From positions 1 through 44,675 of the forward strand of contig JACBXN010000014.1 in assembly GCA_015863215.1 (NCBI GenBank): a stretch of DNA of 44,675 nucleotides, written 5' to 3'. A program made the translations under genes and the position numbers. This stretch comes from Aerococcaceae bacterium DSM 111176 (lineage in GTDB: Bacteria > Bacillota > Bacilli > Lactobacillales > Aerococcaceae). Below the pieces are notes generated by a model, which was given only the letters and a program-made list of their open reading frames with translations, did not search any database and was not told the origin of the DNA. Positions 17,991 through 27,205 of this stretch are shown one piece after another (position 1 is the first letter of the stretch; every line of letters starts with the position of its first letter).

Positions 17991-18386
17991 ACGCCCTTGG
18001 TAATACCAAAACGTTCGCCTTTGCAATGCAAAAGGACTATTCGCCCATGACTCGATTAAGGCAATTTTCTGCTTGTCTTTAGTGAGTTGATTCGCAAACA
18101 GCCAGTCCATTAAGTTGTTTCGCTCATTAAAATCATGAGTCTGCATATCCGCCGTGAACGCGTTTAAGTCCTCTTCTGAAAGACGTTTTTTATCCAAAAT
18201 TAAGACCGCTAACAGTCTTGGTAAAAACTCAGCGGTTGACCAAAGTTCCAACGCGAGTTCATGATCCTTTTTAATGTCTTTTGCAATTTTACGTAAATTA
18301 CCTAACAGACGATTGTGTTTGATTTTTAGAAGAATAATTTCTGCTTTTGAGGAGAGTTTTGCTTCGGTCGTCTTGATATCAGTCAT
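17955..18386 (-). pseudogene. DNA alkylation repair protein (AlkD-like), 3'-truncated
   Basis: AlkD-type HEAT-repeat DNA glycosylases excise alkylated bases. The remnant has 143 codons against about 230 usual. It shows the family sequence FLPRLLAVLILD, ADMQTHDFNERNNLMDWL and WANSPFALQRRTFWYYQGRL. After GRL the expected continuation (RWTG-type) is replaced by about ten unrelated residues and a stop. The N-terminus is complete, with AGGGAG before the ATG. The missing C-terminal third contributes to the DNA-binding groove, so activity is doubtful. It stands alone, 192 bp from the LysR gene. Confidence 0.75.
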
Positions 18387-18578
18387 TTTATACAGCTCCC
18401 TTATATTGTCATTTCAACCAAATAGATTAGATTAATCATGGAACATTCAAGAAATCCAACTTCGTATGCATTCGAATCCTCTTGTAATCTGATATCAGTT
18501 GGGAGAAAATTCAGGTGTTTCTGACCTTGTTTAAATTGAAGCAACTTCCTGAACCCCTAGGTAAACAGCCAATTTATA

Positions 18579-19481
18579 TTACATTTCCTCTTCTTCTGCT
18601 GCTGCCTGATTCAATAACTGGAATATTCTCATATACTGTTCGCGGAAAAAGCTGTCTTTTAATGTTACGAAATTAAACTCTCTTTGCTCAGAAAAGTCGA
18701 CAATGTTAATTTTTGAAAGTTCACCGGACGCTATTTCCTTTTTAGCAGCCACTTCAAATAAGAAGGTGATTCCTAAATCCTTTGAAACCATCTGTTTGAT
18801 TGTTGCCATATTTCCAACCTCAATAATTCTATCAAACATATTGAGTGAGTAATTTCTATCTAGCAGAATATGTTCAAAAATTTCGCGTGTTCCTGAACCA
18901 GATTCTCTCAGAATTAAGCGATTATTTCTCAGAGATTCAAATCGAACAGCTTGAGTTGCAAATTCTGCTTGCGGCGAACAAACAGGAATGAAATTTTCGA
19001 GTCTAAAGAGCATTGTATCGTATTGCATCTTATCAAATAACCCTTCTACTAAAATAAAATCCAACTCACCTTGATTCAACTGTTCAAGCAGCGTTTTCGT
19101 ATTTGCGACCGTCATCTGGAAAGTTATTGCAGGAAAGGCTGCCAGCAAACGGGAAAGAATAGTCGGCATGACATATTCTCCAATCGACAGTGTTGCGCCA
19201 AAGGAAAAATGGATTTCCTCTGATTTAAATGTACGTATGTTCCCCTTAAAATGTTGGGAATCTGAATAGATTGTGGTTGCAAATTCCTTTAACCGTAATC
19301 CTTGCTGAGTTATTCTAATCTTTCGGTTAGATGTATCAATCAATTTACAACCATAGTATTCTTCAAGATATTTAATATGTTGAGATACAGCCGGTTGCGT
19401 AACATGTAGTTGCTCTGCTGCTTTTGTAAAACTACCACAAGAACAAAGCATAAGAAAAGTTTCGTGTCTAAAGTCTAACAT
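18579..19481 (-). CDS. LysR-family regulator of the divergent yeiH gene
   Basis: A LysR regulator with an N-terminal winged helix-turn-helix (GSFTKAAEQLHVTQPAVSQH, about residues 14-33) and a periplasmic-binding-protein-like effector domain (FSFGATLSIGEYVMP to the end). It starts at the ATG at 19481, giving 300 residues: AGGTGGAG lies 9 nt before it, while the GTG 15 bases upstream overlaps that site. It is transcribed divergently from a YeiH transporter. LysR-YeiH pairs are common (YeiE-YeiH in Escherichia coli), so it probably controls yeiH and itself. The effector is unknown; sulfur or sulfite-related ligands are likely from the known pair. Confidence 0.85.
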   Translation of the reverse strand: MLDFRHETFLMLCSCGSFTKAAEQLHVTQPAVSQHIKYLEEYYGCKLIDTSNRKIRITQQGLRLKEFATTIYSDSQHFKGNIRTFKSEEIHFSFGATLSIGEYVMPTILSRLLAAFPAITFQMTVANTKTLLEQLNQGELDFILVEGLFDKMQYDTMLFRLENFIPVCSPQAEFATQAVRFESLRNNRLILRESGSGTREIFEHILLDRNYSLNMFDRIIEVGNMATIKQMVSKDLGITFLFEVAAKKEIASGELSKINIVDFSEQREFNFVTLKDSFFREQYMRIFQLLNQAAAEEEEM

Positions 19482-19519
19482 CTTAATCATCTCCACCTAT
19501 AATATTAACTAATGCTACC

Positions 19520-19548
19520 ATTATAATCCATAATTTTATTTTATCCAA
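19520..19548 (-). promoter_or_regulatory. Sigma-A promoter of the LysR gene
   Basis: On the minus strand TTGGAT is followed by 17 bases and TATAAT. The -10 lies about 39 bases before the LysR start, in the divergent intergenic region where a LysR binding site would be expected. Confidence 0.7.
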
Positions 19549-19606
19549 TTGCACTGTTAAAATGATTCTAGTCATCATTTATATATTTGAAAGGAATGAT
19601 TGTAAA

Positions 19607-20614
19607 ATGATTCAGAAAAAATCTTATCTCTCGGGTGTCGTCCTGTCCGCTATGATTGCATCTGCGGCCTACCTGATCAACGATTTGCTTCCGATAGATT
19701 TTCTAGGAGCAGCTCTTTTATCGCTACTTTTAGGTATGTTGCTGAACCCAATAATTGCGAACTATGAAAGCTTTGAACCAGGAATTAGCTGGAGTGGCAA
19801 AAAAATCCTCCGTTATGGAATTATTCTGGGCGGAATCTCGCTTAGTTTCTCCCAAGTAGCCCAAACAGGTAAATATGCACTTGTTCTTCTTTTTGTTACG
19901 CTTATAACAGCGTTCGGCATTGGTTATGTCTGCCACAAAGTATTTAAAATTAATTGGAAACTCGCTAGTCTACTTTCTATAAGTACGGCAATTTGTGGTG
20001 GAACAGCTGTCGCAACTCTTGGACCAACCATTCAAGCGAAAAATCGAGATATCGCCTATGCCATTTCCGCTACATTTATCTTTGATATTATCACCGTTAT
20101 TGCTTTCCCTTGGATTGGTCACATGTTAGGCCTTAGTGATACAGGTTATGGACTCTGGGTTGGGACATCAGTTAACGATACTTCATCCGTTGTTGCAGCA
20201 GGATACGCCTTTTCAGATGTAGCCGGCGTATTGGCGACCATTGTGAAGCTCACTCGGACCCTTTTTATCGTACCACTTGTACTGATTTTCTCTTGGATTT
20301 ATGCTAAAAAAGAATCCACTGAAAAAAATAAACCAAAAGTAAATATTGTCCAAATATTCCCTTGGTTCATTCTTGGTTTTCTCGCTGTTGTTGCCATTAG
20401 AAGTACAGGCCTAGTTCCAGATTTGATGGTTGAACAGCTGACTTCTTTATCTAAATTCTTCTTAGCCGTGGCATTAGCAGCTATTGGTATGCAAACTAGC
20501 TTGAAAGAGGTAGCAGGGGTGGGCTTCAAACCGATGGTTGCTGGAGTCATTATTGATACTTCGGTTGTTATCGTGGCTTTAATTTCTCAAGGTTTAATTC
20601 TGAGATATCTCTAA
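19607..20614 (+). CDS. yeiH: YeiH/UPF0324-family putative anion (sulfate-type) exporter
   Basis: A membrane protein of 335 residues with about 9-10 helices. Family marks are FLGAALLSLLLGMLL near the start, GISWSGKKILRYGIILGG, STAICGGTAVATLGP and GLWVGTSVNDTSSVVAAGY. The start at 19607 is preferred over an upstream ATG at 19562, because AAAGGA stands before it and the product begins at the usual N-terminus. It diverges from a LysR gene and ends before a strong terminator. UPF0324 members are labelled putative sulfate exporters, but the substrate is not settled. Confidence 0.85.
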   Translation: MIQKKSYLSGVVLSAMIASAAYLINDLLPIDFLGAALLSLLLGMLLNPIIANYESFEPGISWSGKKILRYGIILGGISLSFSQVAQTGKYALVLLFVTLITAFGIGYVCHKVFKINWKLASLLSISTAICGGTAVATLGPTIQAKNRDIAYAISATFIFDIITVIAFPWIGHMLGLSDTGYGLWVGTSVNDTSSVVAAGYAFSDVAGVLATIVKLTRTLFIVPLVLIFSWIYAKKESTEKNKPKVNIVQIFPWFILGFLAVVAIRSTGLVPDLMVEQLTSLSKFFLAVALAAIGMQTSLKEVAGVGFKPMVAGVIIDTSVVIVALISQGLILRYL

Positions 20615-20773
20615 ATGATTACCGCTTCACAAGACGGCCATTGAATACGGACAATAAGTCCACTTGGATGACAAACCTCTGTATACTTAATTCTTATCCC
20701 TTCATTATATAGATTAACTCTATAGGCATTGTCAGTAAGTTAAGTGAAAGCAACTCTATTAGATCATAAAACT

Positions 20774-20816
20774 CTCCTCCTTATCACTTGAAATAGTGTG
20801 ATAAGGAGGAGTTTTT
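20774..20816. terminator. Bidirectional terminator after yeiH
   Basis: A perfect 14-bp stem (CTCCTCCTTATCAC at 20774-20787 against GTGATAAGGAGGAG at 20798-20811) with a 10-nt loop, TTTTT after it and an A-run before it. Confidence 0.85.
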
Positions 20817-21196
20817 GAATGCAATTCAACATTTGTTTGTTTAGTTTTTAATTGCAGATACACTAAACAAACTGATTCATTTCTCAAAAACTAATGATAA
20901 TGAAACCCAATAAATTCTCTTCGTTTCTTCGTTTCTTTATGTTCTTTAACGCATGAGTTCGGGGCAATTGTCTTTTAAATATTGCTGATAAAGCTCGCAG
21001 ACTAACTTCGTGTTCACCTGATGCGTCTAGCGATTTTTGTTCTGAATTGAATAGATAATGCATATATCATGTCAATCCCTCCTAAAATTTCTCTTATGAT
21101 ATGAGATTTTTTCAGGAGGTTTTCCTTTTATCAAGCAGTTTCATATAGATTTCAAAAAAACCTACATACAGTTCGATGGACTAGTTTTCTTAATTT
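20817..21196. other. Gap with gene relic before the IS30 element
   Basis: No intact gene is seen. On the minus strand around 20948-21030 a short frame ends with VCELYQQYLKDNCPELMR before TAA, which looks like the C-terminus of a lost protein I cannot name. At 21074-21118 an imperfect CCTCCT/AGGAGG hairpin is present. The IS30 may have landed in, or carried away, the rest. Confidence 0.4.
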
Positions 21197-22256
21197 GATT
21201 TGTCAATTTAAACTAGAAAAAATCTAACTCTGGCACATTCTCAATAAAGACCTCCAACGGCGTCTTATAGTTTAAAGATTTTCTCGGTATTTTATTTCGG
21301 TGCAAGGCGACAGAAGAAATAAATTCTTGGCTCACTTCATTGAAATCCATCTGTTTCGGTAATCCATCTTTACGCAACAGACCATTCGAATGTTCGTTTA
21401 GACCGCGTTGAGAGGGGCAGCCTGGATCTGCAAAGAAGATTGAAATGTCTTGTTGATTACTCAAGCTTTTCCAATTGGAAAATTCCTTACCACAATCAAA
21501 CGTAATCGATTTGAAGAGATTTTTAGGCAAATGGTTCAACCAATTGTTTAATGTCCATTCGATATCTTTAGCTTTACGGCCCGGGGTTTCTAAAGCAATA
21601 ATCAATTTAGAGACTCTTTCGGCAAACGTAACGACGGCACTCTTGTGGTTTTTACCAATGATGGTATCGCCCTCTAAATGGCCGAACTCACTTTCGTATG
21701 CGGGATACGCTTTCTTACGGTCGTCAAGCGTTCTTTTATCCGCTTGCCTTCCGCGTGTTTCTTTATGCCCATTGGGTTTTCGTTTCCCTTGCATGGGTAA
21801 AGTCGTCACTTCGAAGAGTGGGCTATCTTTAAAACGACGATAGAGGGTGCTCGTCGAACAACCAAGATCTTTTTCTCCTCGACCAATCATCACATCAGGT
21901 GTCCAGCCTTTAGCCACACACTCCTTAATGTATTGCGTCTGTTCGCTCGTAAAGTTTTTTTCTTTGCACCACATTTCGATTTATTCTGCTTGTAGTGTTC
22001 AAAGTATTCATGAATCGTACCGCCTTGCTTAAGGAAGTTGACAACGTTATAGATAGGTTGATTAGAACGTCCAAGTTTTTTCGCAATTTCATAGGCTTTA
22101 TAGCCAATGTCATTATAAGTTTCTATCCAGCCGAGTTCTTTCATTGTAAGATGTGTGTAGGCCATTTGTGTTCACTCCTCTAATTTTCGTGGTTGGAAAT
22201 TTGATTTGAGTGTAACACAAATGGTTTGTTTTTTTTCTAGCTTAATTTTACAATTC
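21197..22256 (-). mobile_element. IS30-family insertion sequence
   Basis: About 1060 bp. Candidate terminal inverted repeats are about 26 bp long at 21197-21222 and 22231-22256, with roughly four mismatches. The common core is CTAGAAAAAA on the inner side and an A/T-rich outer part. The transposase fills the interior on the minus strand. The exact ends and a target duplication could not be settled by eye. Confidence 0.75.
21213..22165 (-). pseudogene. IS30-family transposase with -1 frame change
   Basis: The first frame (22165 to about 21960) has the N-terminal IS30 HTH with YTHLTMKELGWIETY and NQPIYNVVNFL, then KCGAKK. The second frame carries the DDE core: GHLEGDTIIGK (first Asp), TFDCGKEFSNW (second Asp), FADPGCPSQRGLNEHSNG (Glu) and RKSLNYKTPLEVF. 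The frames meet at a run of seven A residues near 21960-21966, and a -1 shift restores one protein of about 315 residues, normal for IS30. Either a one-base indel has killed the gene or ribosomes slip on the A run. IS30 elements usually use a single frame, so inactivation is the simpler reading. Confidence 0.85.
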
Positions 22257-22576
22257 AAGTTATACATAAATTGTAATCTATAAGACACTTTCTCTTTGAA
22301 ATTTCATTAAGTAGATTATTTAGTAAGTACATTACTCACTTATGATATGGCTCCCCGTATCATTTATTTCTGCGGTTAGTCATACCTTTAAAATCATTAC
22401 GGATACTCAATCAGCTCCACATCAGACTATCGTATTTTTAACTGTTCGAGTACAGGAATTCATTAATAATGGACATTTCTTTCACTCATTAAAAGAGTAT
22501 ATTTGCCAACTATGTAGATAGTTTCACAAGTATAGGTTATAATGACTTCATCAAAAGATGAAAGAAGGAAAGATAA
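22257..22576. other. Gap upstream of the SDR gene
   Basis: No gene is seen. At about 22333-22437 there are TGATATGG...CCGTATCA and ACGGATAC segments related to the dispersed repeats at 17699 and 26174, but more diverged. A TATAAT at 22535-22540 may be the -10 of the SDR gene; its -35 is not clear. Confidence 0.45.
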
Positions 22577-23323
22577 ATGTTGTTAGAAAATAAAGTAGCG
22601 ATTATTACTGGAGCTGGCAGTGGTTTTGGCCGTGCAACTGCAGAATTATATGCTAAAGAAGGCGCAAAAGTCGTCGTAGTGGATTATAATGAAGAAACAG
22701 CTCAACAAACGGCTGCTGGTATTCGAGAAAATGGTGGTGAGGCAGTCGCTGTAAAAGCGGATGTCAGCAACGAGTCAGATGTGAAACACTTTATTCAAAC
22801 GGCGATTGATACGTATGGACAAATCGATATCTTGTTTAATAATGCTGGAATTTATGCGCCAGGAACAGTGGAAGACACATCCATGGATGATTGGAACCGA
22901 TCATTAAATGTTAATATCACGGCTTTATTTTTGGCAAGTAAGTACGCTATGCCTTATTTAAAAGAAACAAAGGGAAATATTATTAATACGGCTTCCGCAG
23001 GGGGTATTATTGGATTCCCTGACGCCATTTCGTATGCGACGACTAAAGGGGCTGTCATTTCATTCACTCGTGCGATGGCTGTTGATTATGCAGAAGCCAG
23101 CGTTCGTATCAATGCCATCTGTCCTGGTACAGGCATAACCGGTATGACAAAAGACTTGTTAGAGATTGAAGAGGTCTACCAAGGATTTGTGGCACCTATC
23201 CCAATGAAACGATTAGGTGAAGCCAGTGATGTCGCAAACGCTGCATTGTTCTTAGGAAGTGATCTTTCTTCATACATTACAGGTCATGCCTTACCTGTTG
23301 ATGGCGGTTGGACCATGTCTTAA
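22577..23323 (+). CDS. Short-chain dehydrogenase/reductase (FabG-like)
   Basis: A classical SDR of 248 residues. It has the cofactor loop TGAGSGFG (about 11-18), Asp-36 region VVDYNEE favouring NAD, DVSNESD, NNAGIYAPG, catalytic Ser in NTASAGG, Y-x3-K in YATTK (about 153-157) and the end GHALPVDGG. AAGGAAAG lies 4-6 nt before the ATG. It is monocistronic, with its own terminator just after the stop. Such enzymes oxidise or reduce alcohol/keto groups; the substrate cannot be told. It lies upstream of the quinone genes without an obvious link. Confidence 0.85.
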   Translation: MLLENKVAIITGAGSGFGRATAELYAKEGAKVVVVDYNEETAQQTAAGIRENGGEAVAVKADVSNESDVKHFIQTAIDTYGQIDILFNNAGIYAPGTVEDTSMDDWNRSLNVNITALFLASKYAMPYLKETKGNIINTASAGGIIGFPDAISYATTKGAVISFTRAMAVDYAEASVRINAICPGTGITGMTKDLLEIEEVYQGFVAPIPMKRLGEASDVANAALFLGSDLSSYITGHALPVDGGWTMS

Positions 23324-23336
23324 TTCCATTTGAATA

Positions 23337-23387
23337 AAAGAACACGACGAGTAAAAGAGTTTTCTCCTTTGCTCGTCGTGTTCTTTT
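23337..23387 (+). terminator. Terminator of the SDR gene
   Basis: AGAACACGACGAG (23339-23351) pairs perfectly with CTCGTCGTGTTCT (23372-23384), extended by AAA/TTT pairs, and ends in TTTT. Confidence 0.85.
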
Positions 23388-23585
23388 GTCATTTCATAGG
23401 CAATATCTTTTAAAATTGCTAATAGTGAATCTTTCAAATCAATAGCTGATTATCAAAAAGTTCGCTGAACATTCTAGTGCGACTTTATCCTATTTTAACG
23501 TATAATTATAAATCAATGATAATAAGTATGTATAAAGAATAAAATAGAAGAACCATAGATTTAACGGTTCACAAAGGAGAACGGT

Positions 23586-24575
23586 ATGGTTAAAACCCAT
23601 CCAATGTGGGACAACTTCCCTGATATCCAAAGCCTTTTATTGGAATGCCTTGAATTGATTATTGAAAAAACGACGATTGATAATACTGAAATTGAAAAGA
23701 CAGTCACTGAGTTGATCACAAGACAAGGAAAACTACTTCGACCTGCTTATTTTTTTCTTTTTTCACGATTAGGCAATGCTCCTCAAGATGCGCATGAGAA
23801 TATGATTGCGGCCGCTGCATCTACCGAGGTCCTTCATCTCGCTACGCTCATTCATGACGACATTATTGACGACTCGAATATGCGTCGCGGTGTTGAAACG
23901 GTCCATTCCAAACATGGTAAAGATGTGGCTGTTTATACAGGTGATTTATTGCTTGCAGTGTATTTTGACTTATTGGCAGACGCAACGGACGCCATGGAAA
24001 TCATTCAATTAAATACGCGTTCGATGAAACGTGTATTGATGGGTGAAATCAATCAAATGACAAATGTCTACAATACCGATATTACATATGAAGACTATTA
24101 AAAAAGTATTAAAGGAAAAACCGCCCAGCTGTTTGAATTAAGTTGTATTGAAGGTGCATACTTTAGGCAATGTGACAGCGAAACGATTGAGAAAAGTCGT
24201 TCGATTGGCCAAAATATTGGGATCGCCTTTCAGATGATGGATGATATTTTAGATTACACCCAAACTTCTGAAATGCTCGCAAAGCCCGTCTTAAATGATG
24301 TCAAACAGGGTATTTACACGCTTCCCCTCATCTTAGGCCTAGAGACAAACGAAAAAGCCTTTCTGCCACTTTTGAATAAGGGTGAAAACTTATCAGATAG
24401 TGACCTCGCTGCTTTAGTTTCTTTACTGCATGATTATGGCTGTATCGAACGCGCACACGTTATCACTAAGGAATACATCGATAAAGCTTTAGCAGCCATT
24501 GAGACGCTGCCAAGTCACCCAGAAAAAGATGTGTTGTACGCATTGACTAAACAATTACTCACCAGAGAATTTTAA
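23586..24575 (+). pseudogene. Polyprenyl diphosphate synthase split by a nonsense codon
   Basis: A trans-prenyltransferase that would make the isoprenoid tail of demethylmenaquinone. The frame contains both Asp-rich motifs, HDDIIDD (about 97-103) and MMDDILDY (about 218-225), plus the GKLLRP region near residue 51 and NDVKQGIYTLPLIL. At 24099-24101 a TAA interrupts the frame in YEDY-stop-KSIKGKTAQLF, where relatives have Leu, so a single TTA to TAA change explains it. Both sides remain in one frame and together give about 329 residues, the normal size. AAAGGAGAA precedes the ATG. The 3' half could start again at an ATG at 24234, but neither half alone holds a full active site. A UbiA prenyltransferase follows, and the pair looks like dmkB-dmkA. 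Confidence 0.85.
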
Positions 24576-24588
24576 AAAGGAGTTTGTT

Positions 24589-25497
24589 ATGACACTTAAA
24601 CAATATATCTTACTTTCGCAAATGGAATACGCCACGACCAGTTTTTTTCCTGGTTTTATGGGGATCTTGTATGCCTGGTATAATTATGGAACTTTCCGTC
24701 TGGGTTTTTCCATTTTAGGCTTACTCACAGTCGTCATCTTTTATCTGGCTATCGGCATCCGCGATACTTACTTGGATTATGACATCACAGATCATAAAAA
24801 TACAGATTCTCCCCAAGAAGTAATGGTGGGTAAAGAAAGTATACCTCTTAAAAATATTCGGTTAGCCTATTATCTTACTGGTGGTGTTGCTTTAGCTATT
24901 GGTTTATTCTTAGTTCTTCAGACATCTCTTATCTTATTTTATATCGGCTTTGGCGGGATGTTGATTGGCATTCTCTATACCTTCGGCCCTCTCCCCATCT
25001 CGAGCACGCCATTCGGTGATTTCTTCATCGGGTTGGCCATGGGCTTTGGAATTTTTACAGCCATGCTTTATGTTAATGCATTTGACGTTATTCAATTTGA
25101 CTGGCTATCAATCACGCTGCTCATCGTTGCGTCCATCCCGACAGCGATTACGGTGATGTCCGTCTCACTCGCTAATAACATTTGTGATTTAGAAGAAGAT
25201 ATAGAAGATGGCCGCTTTACGCTGCCTTATCATATCGGCATAGATAAAGAGCTCGTTATTTTCAAATCCTTTTATTATGCCGGCTACATCGCCATTATTT
25301 TTTCGGTCATTTTTGGGACCTTCCCAAGACTTGTAACGTTGTCTTTGTTAACATTCCCATACGTCTTAAAGAACATTCGCATTTTTATGAACGAACAAGA
25401 TAAAAAGACAACTTTTCTGACGACAATTTACAATTCAATTGTCATTCCTATTCCACTCATATTGACTTTTTTCATAGGGGCTTGGCTGGACCTTTGA
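24589..25497 (+). CDS. UbiA-family prenyltransferase (MenA/DmkA-like)
   Basis: A membrane prenyltransferase of 302 residues with about 8-9 helices, probably attaching the isoprenoid tail to 1,4-dihydroxy-2-naphthoate to give demethylmenaquinone. The two Asp-rich loops are present: RDTYLDYDITD with downstream NTDSPQ (about 58-77), and NNICDLEEDIEDGR (about 196-209). AAAAGGAG stands before the ATG, 13 bp after the synthase gene. In Listeria and relatives such a pair (DmkA/DmkB) feeds the flavin-based electron transfer chain. The tail-making partner is interrupted here, so function depends on another prenyl diphosphate synthase. Confidence 0.8.
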   Translation: MTLKQYILLSQMEYATTSFFPGFMGILYAWYNYGTFRLGFSILGLLTVVIFYLAIGIRDTYLDYDITDHKNTDSPQEVMVGKESIPLKNIRLAYYLTGGVALAIGLFLVLQTSLILFYIGFGGMLIGILYTFGPLPISSTPFGDFFIGLAMGFGIFTAMLYVNAFDVIQFDWLSITLLIVASIPTAITVMSVSLANNICDLEEDIEDGRFTLPYHIGIDKELVIFKSFYYAGYIAIIFSVIFGTFPRLVTLSLLTFPYVLKNIRIFMNEQDKKTTFLTTIYNSIVIPIPLILTFFIGAWLDL

Positions 25498-25527
25498 CTA
25501 TACTTCTTAATCCTTAAACGGGAAAAA

Positions 25528-25586
25528 AATAACCAGTGATGATTTGATGGTTCCCTCCTTCAATACACATTACTGATTATTTTTTA
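25528..25586. terminator. Bidirectional terminator between convergent genes
   Basis: AATAACCAGTGATG (25528-25541) pairs with CATTACTGATTATT (25568-25581) with two mismatches or wobbles. An A-run lies before it and a T-run after it. It separates the convergent prenyltransferase and kinase genes. Confidence 0.6.
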
Positions 25587-25623
25587 TTTATTCGAGTACT
25601 CCTCATTCAGCTGAAGCTCTCTA

Positions 25624-26115
25624 TTAATGAATTAGCTCACTCTTTTCTAAATCAATCCTACAAGCCTCATAAATCTCTTTTAAAACATCTTGGAGAGGCT
25701 TGTCTGTTGAAATGACATAATCACTACTTTTAAAGATTTGTTCTTCAAAGGTCACTTTATCACTTACAATTTTTGACCATTCATCTTCTGTTTTTCCAAA
25801 TGGATTGTTCTCTCTATTTTGGATTCTTTCTTTCATAACCTCTAGAGGGGCAGTTAAAGAAATGACAAAATCTAGATAAGGATAAATATGTATTTGATTG
25901 ATTGTAGTTCCTGCTAAAAAAACGACTTCTTTCTCGTGAAGAGTTATAAAATCTATTATTTTTGTTGTATCCATCAGATAGTCTTCTTCTTTAACATCAT
26001 AATTAATCCAGCCACTGTTGTCTAAGTCAACCGTTAAAAACCCCTCTACTTTTAATTGATTTAAGATGGTGGATTTACCAACCCCTGACATACCAGTCAG
26101 CAACACTTTTTGCAT
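25624..26115 (-). CDS. Small P-loop nucleotide kinase-like ATPase
   Basis: A 163-residue cytosolic P-loop protein. Walker A is GMSGVGKST (about residues 8-16). It has DLDNSGWI near 30, a LID-like stretch with ERIQNRENNPFG (about 96-107) and an end segment SDYVISTDKPLQDV, as in shikimate/adenylate kinase-like proteins. No neighbour suggests the substrate. It stands alone between a terminator and a repeat-rich gap. It could equally be a nucleoside kinase or a small regulatory ATPase. Confidence 0.7.
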   Translation of the reverse strand: MQKVLLTGMSGVGKSTILNQLKVEGFLTVDLDNSGWINYDVKEEDYLMDTTKIIDFITLHEKEVVFLAGTTINQIHIYPYLDFVISLTAPLEVMKERIQNRENNPFGKTEDEWSKIVSDKVTFEEQIFKSSDYVISTDKPLQDVLKEIYEACRIDLEKSELIH

Positions 26116-26173
26116 TCATCCTCATTCCTTCCTACTATTTTAAGTTTGTCCTTCACGGATGACGGACTCACGA

Positions 26174-26364
26174 ATGATTTTTATCATTACTTGTGATACG
26201 TCTCATTCTTTACCATTGAATACAAATGTGACAAGCTTTTAAAATCATAGAGCGAACCCGTATCAGATTGTGCTGTGGTTTTACGAAAAAACCTCATCTA
26301 TTTGTGGTACGCATGTCCGTATCATCGATAGGTAATAAATTCTATTAGCTATTTGATACGGTAC
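26174..26364. repeat. Compound dispersed repeat, copy C
   Basis: 26174-26201 resembles the left flank of copy A (ATTTTTATCAT...TGATACG). 26300-26364 is the second copy of the 65-bp repeat, matching 17699-17763 at about 57 of 65 positions. The middle part shares short blocks (CTTTTAAAATCAT, CGTATCAGA) with 22333-22437. The whole 26116-26468 gap has no gene. Confidence 0.7.
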
Positions 26365-26468
26365 AAAAGAACCTCATTATTACTCTTCTTAGAGCTTTAA
26401 CAAGAACTCCTTTTACACTATCCTATTTTTTTATATTTCCCACGCACTCAAAACATTTTTCATTCATA

Positions 26469-26527
26469 AAAAAAGACTCTTTAAATCCGTTTGTTATGAC
26501 AGATTTAGAGAGTCTTTAGTTGTTTTA
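26469..26527 (-). terminator. Terminator of the PplA-like gene
   Basis: AAAGACTCTTTAAATC (26472-26487) pairs with GATTTAGAGAGTCTTT (26512-26527) with one wobble. On the minus strand it ends in TTTTTTT. It lies about 20 bp past the stop of the gene at 26548. Confidence 0.75.
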
Positions 26528-26547
26528 GTTATATATTCTGTAGTAAC

Positions 26548-27205
26548 TTATTCTGCATCCAGGTCAGCGTTAATTTCTTCTAACAGTTTTTCTGCTAGGT
26601 CTAAGTAAGTATCCCAGGATGGGTTGCGAGTAGTGAATCCACTGCTTGCATAGTCTCCTGTCTCACCTGTCGCTGGTAGTCCTTCGATATCCAGTAAATC
26701 TTGTGTTTCTACAACTTTTTCATTTAATGCATCCATTTGAATGTTGAAGCCGATGCGTGATGGCTCATCATATTCTATACTATGATATTTTAATTGTCTG
26801 AATAATGATTTTAAAGCTTCACTTTCAATCTCATCAGGTGAGCTGGCGAAGATTTCATCATAACTTACTTTAGTGATTTCCCCATCTTCCATTACTACTT
26901 TTAGGTAGGCAGTCACACCTTCTACGATTTCCTCGGCAATGCTGTAGTACTTAGCAGTAGATGGTTGATCCAATTCTTCTTCTAATTGCTCTGCAAGCGG
27001 TAGGAACGATTGGTTAAATGAATTCGACGCTCCTGCTACCACTTCAAAGTCTCCTGTTAATGACTGATTCTCAATCATTTGATCTTCTACAATTAGCACA
27101 CTTTGAATCCACCCAGCACCTTTAGTAAGATACATATCAGCATTGTACTCTGACATACGTTTCGGTACATCTTGGAAGTAACGACTATAGTAATTAAGTA
27201 GAGTA
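26548..27205 (-). pseudogene. PplA-like FMN-binding protein, 5' end lost
   Basis: About 219 residues of C-terminus remain. FEVVAGASNSFNQSF looks like the flavin-attachment motif of an extracellular FMN-binding domain (usually a GAT/SGAT-type motif, here GAS). A second partial domain has LKVVMEDGEITKVSYDE followed by TGETGDYASSG, in the place of another FMN loop. PplA-type lipoproteins carry two such domains and pass electrons from membrane demethylmenaquinone to outside acceptors. The signal peptide and first domain start are missing: at about 27205 the sequence changes into an istA fragment on the other strand. Together with the quinone genes 1-3 kb away it suggests a broken flavin-based electron transfer locus. 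The family call is moderate. Confidence 0.55.

Noticed and set aside
21074-21118. Riboswitch or tRNA-like structure upstream of IS30
   Set aside because: Only an imperfect CCTCCT/AGGAGG hairpin is seen. No conserved riboswitch core or tRNA arms could be traced.
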